In this document: positions 8,401 through 9,421 of the stretch, in pieces | How the letters are laid out: the number at the start of each line of letters is the position of its first letter | Numbering within the stretch: position 1 is the stretch's first letter | Assembly: GCA_002694025.1 (NCBI GenBank) | Contig: NZKX01000115.1 | Location: 1 to 9,421 of the forward strand | DNA length: 9,421 bases | Direction of reading: 5' to 3' | From: Fidelibacterota bacterium | Lineage (GTDB): Bacteria > Marinisomatota > Marinisomatia > Marinisomatales > UBA1611 | Notes under the pieces: model-generated | What the model saw: the letters and a program-made list of their open reading frames with translations, nothing else | Databases searched by the model: none | Told to the model about the DNA's origin: nothing | Translations under genes and position numbers: made by a program

Positions 8401-8784
8401 TTTGGCCCAAGAGTCTCATGGAAGATGCATAGAGGAAATAGATATAGATCTGGTTCGTTAGAAATGACACTGCTTTCTCATGAGGCAAATAATGAACAAA
8501 CACCTAAAGTTTTTCACGTAGGCACCAATTATCCAAACCCTTTTAACCCGTCAACTACGATTGACATTCAAACTGCCTCTGTTGGAAAGCTTTATGTTAA
8601 AATTTATGATGTTTCAGGACGATTAATTAATACTATTATAAATAGAGACATTGAACCTGGTTATCATTCAGTGAAATGGAATGGTCGCAACTTTAGCGGA
8701 GATGCAGTGCCTACTGGCATATATTTTATCCAGGTTGAATCAGGTAAAGATCTAGGTTTAAGAAAAATTATGTTAATAAAATAG
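5494..8784 (+). CDS. Secreted subtilisin-family (S8) serine protease with VCBS/FG-GAP-type propeller and T9SS type A sorting domain
   Basis: The 1096-residue product starts at TTG. Residues 1-17 are a signal peptide (LRKLIFIVFLFQIIHS). Residues 18 to about 120 look like a propeptide, leading into the S8 entry motif NDPYWNNQYGLELIQADLAF (from 123). The catalytic set is complete: Asp167 in VVDNGFEWDHPDL, His245 in DHGTNVAG, oxyanion Asn336 in ASAGNGDD and Ser403 in GTSFSSP. An Asp/Gly-rich insert between Asp and His (NGIDDDGDNYVDNFIGWD) is typical of a subset of large secreted subtilases and probably binds calcium. Residues 475-595 form an Ig-like spacer (SDGDGVFNPGETVKVKV). About 600-988 hold eight propeller repeats of the (S)P-x-x-x-D-x-D-N-D-G-x-x-E-I type, ending in HRGNRYRSG. 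The sorting domain carries NYPNPFNP at 1012-1019 and ends MLIK. I infer an extracellular or surface protease that digests proteins, with the propeller for substrate binding or docking. Asp-Asn-Gly replaces the commoner Asp-Thr/Ser-Gly, a tolerated variant. The substrate is unknown. Confidence 0.95.
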   Translation: MLRKLIFIVFLFQIIHSEYYKDRIRIYVENSVKNFEINFTNSKSNNDELNSLMDLNGATRIERWLPNALPVDRDGDIYLNRYYMIYFFSDSILTESLLKMFTSLAIVDHAELDPIYRPTYTPNDPYWNNQYGLELIQADLAFDLWDIDGGEIPGQMTSGEIVVGVVDNGFEWDHPDLLDNVWQNLGEDADGDGVVIIQSGGNWIFDPGDINGIDDDGDNYVDNFIGWDVSFNDNNPMPPNNQYDHGTNVAGCVSATTNNGTGIASVGWSVKLMGINSTDDPGFVTDGPQGILTAGQMGANVINLSFGGSGACGGYQSIINTVYNNYGAIVVASAGNGDDNGNTTFDFHSPSGCDNVISVSAIGPGDNFDCWAHAGTTVDLCAPGENIRTTDVNGSYGSFLGTSFSSPITAGAIALLWSRFPSADQEWVIDRILTNTDEFSDMTSSCNAGSLEGMLGTGRLNINKALTAGIFPSLFIQEVNYLNDSDGDGVFNPGETVKVKVIVGNEEGWADGENVIATLSSQDDRISILDETIEFSNNIPSGGSAFTLIDHFLVESLEDAQLGEIPCTIHLQAGTEPPYYETIIDINLSVSLDQYGFDFPTSGMVLKSSPLIADFYGNSMGQVFVGGDNGDMNGYMVGGNELTGFPFAAGDKIRSSPAVGDVDNDGSNELVFGSHDGGLYILSIVGNQEMVYLQNGYIVGSPSLVDLDGDEDMEIVFTTQRGSNSGELFAIHHDGADVDGFPVNINEKMLVGPGIGDLENDGSIDIVICTWDDNIYAIDDSGNIKSGFPFLSTNRFNSPPTLVDIDNDGDLEIVAGNDSGILHILHHDGTEMTSFNTGDDIRGGISVSDLNDDGSYEILFTGYDDYLHVWDPVLGQELPGWPVDLGTNSLSEPATADLDNDGDLEIIGANKNGQIFVFHHDGNLFDPFPTTISGNIESSPAIGDIDNDGDYEIAIATTMGLKVMDIKTEFGPRVSWKMHRGNRYRSGSLEMTLLSHEANNEQTPKVFHVGTNYPNPFNPSTTIDIQTASVGKLYVKIYDVSGRLINTIINRDIEPGYHSVKWNGRNFSGDAVPTGIYFIQVESGKDLGLRKIMLIK
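7315..8385 (+). repeat. Eight tandem VCBS/FG-GAP-type beta-propeller repeats within gene C
   Basis: Repeat cores start near residues 608, 655, 700, 751, 797, 842, 891 and 938, a period of 45-51 residues. Good examples are SSPAVGDVDNDGSNELVFG and SSPAIGDIDNDGDYEIAIA. The first copy is degenerate (IADFYGNSMGQ), lacking the D-N-D-G calcium loop. The others carry D-x-D-N-D-G or close variants that probably bind calcium. The count fits an eight-bladed propeller, or seven blades plus a closing strand set. Confidence 0.85.
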
Positions 8785-8809
8785 AATAGTTAATTGCCGA
8801 ATGTGTGAC

Positions 8810-8817
8810 TATTTTTG
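8810..8817 (+). promoter_or_regulatory. Possible Bacteroidetes-type -7 promoter box upstream of gene D
   Basis: TATTTTTG matches the TAnnTTTG -7 consensus of Bacteroidetes housekeeping sigma factors. It would start transcription near 8824, just before the GAGG ribosome binding site of gene D (8837-8840). No TTG -33 element sits at the usual distance, and use of this consensus in the likely host is unproven, so this is only a weak call. Confidence 0.2.
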
Positions 8818-8849
8818 TAAATTATAATCATTCTTAGAGGGAATATCTT

Positions 8850-9421
8850 ATGAAAAATATTTATTTAACTTTTTTAGCAGTTATTTTTTGCTCAAGCTTT
8901 GCTTGGGCAGAGTTGGATTGCCCTGCAGATTCATCTGTTCATTTGGATACTAGAACTATGCTTCCTGACGGAAGTCCAAATCCAACATATGGCCAGGAAA
9001 TTAACACTGGTCTTTGCGGTTGTATAGGCTTTGTAAATGGTATAATGATAAACGAAAATGAAATTACGTTCACATTACGTATCCTTGATAATGAACCAAT
9101 AAGAGGAATTGAGCTAGACGTATACCATGATAGCCCTAATTTAGTTTACTCTGGAGTTAGCAAGGGTGAGAAGTTAGAAAATGTAACAGATGAAGAAGGT
9201 AATCCTAGAACTATGACTTTGTTAGGAAATTATATAGAGGATCACCTTAAAGTTCTTGCATACAGCACTTCAAGAGCTCGTACTTCTGGCGATGGCTTAG
9301 AAGGTGATTTAATTCATATAAAATATGAACTAATTGATGGTGCTGAATTGCCAGCTGAAGTAACCTTCTATTTAGGCCTGGCAAATTTACCCGGCACATC
9401 AATGGATCCTGAACTACTCAA
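8850..9421 (+). CDS. Exported protein with possible cohesin-like domain, partial (runs off right edge)
   Basis: The frame from ATG 8850 is open for 190 codons to the window edge. GAGG (8837-8840) lies nine bases upstream. Residues 1-20 are a textbook signal peptide (MKNIYLTFLAVIFCSSFAWA) with an A-W-A cleavage site before E21; the lone Cys14 does not sit in a good lipobox. The mature start is Cys-containing (C24, C56, C58 in LCGCIGF). From about residue 68 the pattern is ITFTLRILDNEPIRGIELDV, YHDSPNLVYSG, then KVLAYS, a Gly-rich turn, and EGDLIHIKYELIDGAELPAE leading into a further strand. This order of strands resembles cohesin-type or related Ig-like beta-sandwiches. Cohesins bind dockerins and calcium-loop modules, but similar folds occur in proteins with no such partner, so the domain call is tentative. 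The C terminus is missing, so a T9SS sorting domain cannot be checked. It follows gene C by 65 bases on the same strand. Confidence 0.9.
   Translation, partial: MKNIYLTFLAVIFCSSFAWAELDCPADSSVHLDTRTMLPDGSPNPTYGQEINTGLCGCIGFVNGIMINENEITFTLRILDNEPIRGIELDVYHDSPNLVYSGVSKGEKLENVTDEEGNPRTMTLLGNYIEDHLKVLAYSTSRARTSGDGLEGDLIHIKYELIDGAELPAEVTFYLGLANLPGTSMDPELL

Noticed and set aside
8783..8815. Hairpin after gene C (10 bp with two G-T pairs, 13-base loop, then T run)
   Set aside because: The stem is AT-rich with a large loop and starts inside the stop codon; too weak to call a terminator, so gene D may be read from the gene C transcript.
8823..8828. Perfect TATAAT before gene D as a -10 box
   Set aside because: No -35 element sits at 16-18 bases, and initiation would be almost on top of the ribosome binding site at 8837.

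Overview
The window is AT-rich bacterial DNA, and every gene I can support reads on the + strand. Three complete large genes and one gene cut by the right edge each start with a signal peptide. The three complete proteins share a C-terminal domain of about 85-92 residues that begins near an N-Y-P-N-P-F-N-P motif and ends in an (M/I)K tail. This is the type A sorting domain of the type IX secretion system (T9SS; FlgD-Ig-like fold). T9SS cargo of this style, low GC and Asp-rich surface proteins suggest a member of the Fibrobacteres-Chlorobi-Bacteroidetes group, most likely marine Candidatus Marinimicrobia (SAR406/Neomarinimicrobiota). Ignavibacteria or Calditrichota remain possible. The taxon is an inference; no marker gene is present.

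Layout: bases 1-89 carry the last 28 codons of a protein whose end looks like an outer-membrane beta-barrel (PorV/UPF0164-like), followed by a weak hairpin. Gene A (194-2485) is a 763-residue secreted protein with three Asp-box (BNR) motifs, so a sialidase-like propeller, plus a sorting domain. A strong 13-bp hairpin (2517-2548) separates it from gene B. Gene B (2584-5436, 950 residues) is a MAM-like/Fn3 multidomain protein with an internal duplication and a sorting domain. Gene C (5494-8784, 1096 residues, TTG start) is a subtilisin-family (S8) protease with an intact catalytic set, an Ig-like spacer, eight VCBS/FG-GAP-type propeller repeats and a sorting domain. Gene D (8850 to beyond 9421) is an exported protein with a possible cohesin-like beta-sandwich.

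Taken together this looks like a cluster of exported surface or extracellular proteins: one probable protease, two likely binding or scaffold proteins, one cohesin-like protein, and possibly a T9SS-related barrel upstream. Genes B and C are 57 bases apart with no clear terminator between them and may be co-transcribed; the hairpin after gene A suggests A ends its own unit. I see no tRNA, rRNA, CRISPR array, insertion sequence or phage gene. The domain families are known. What deserves attention is their combination and the nested/duplicated module in gene B; I do not see proof of a wholly new system.
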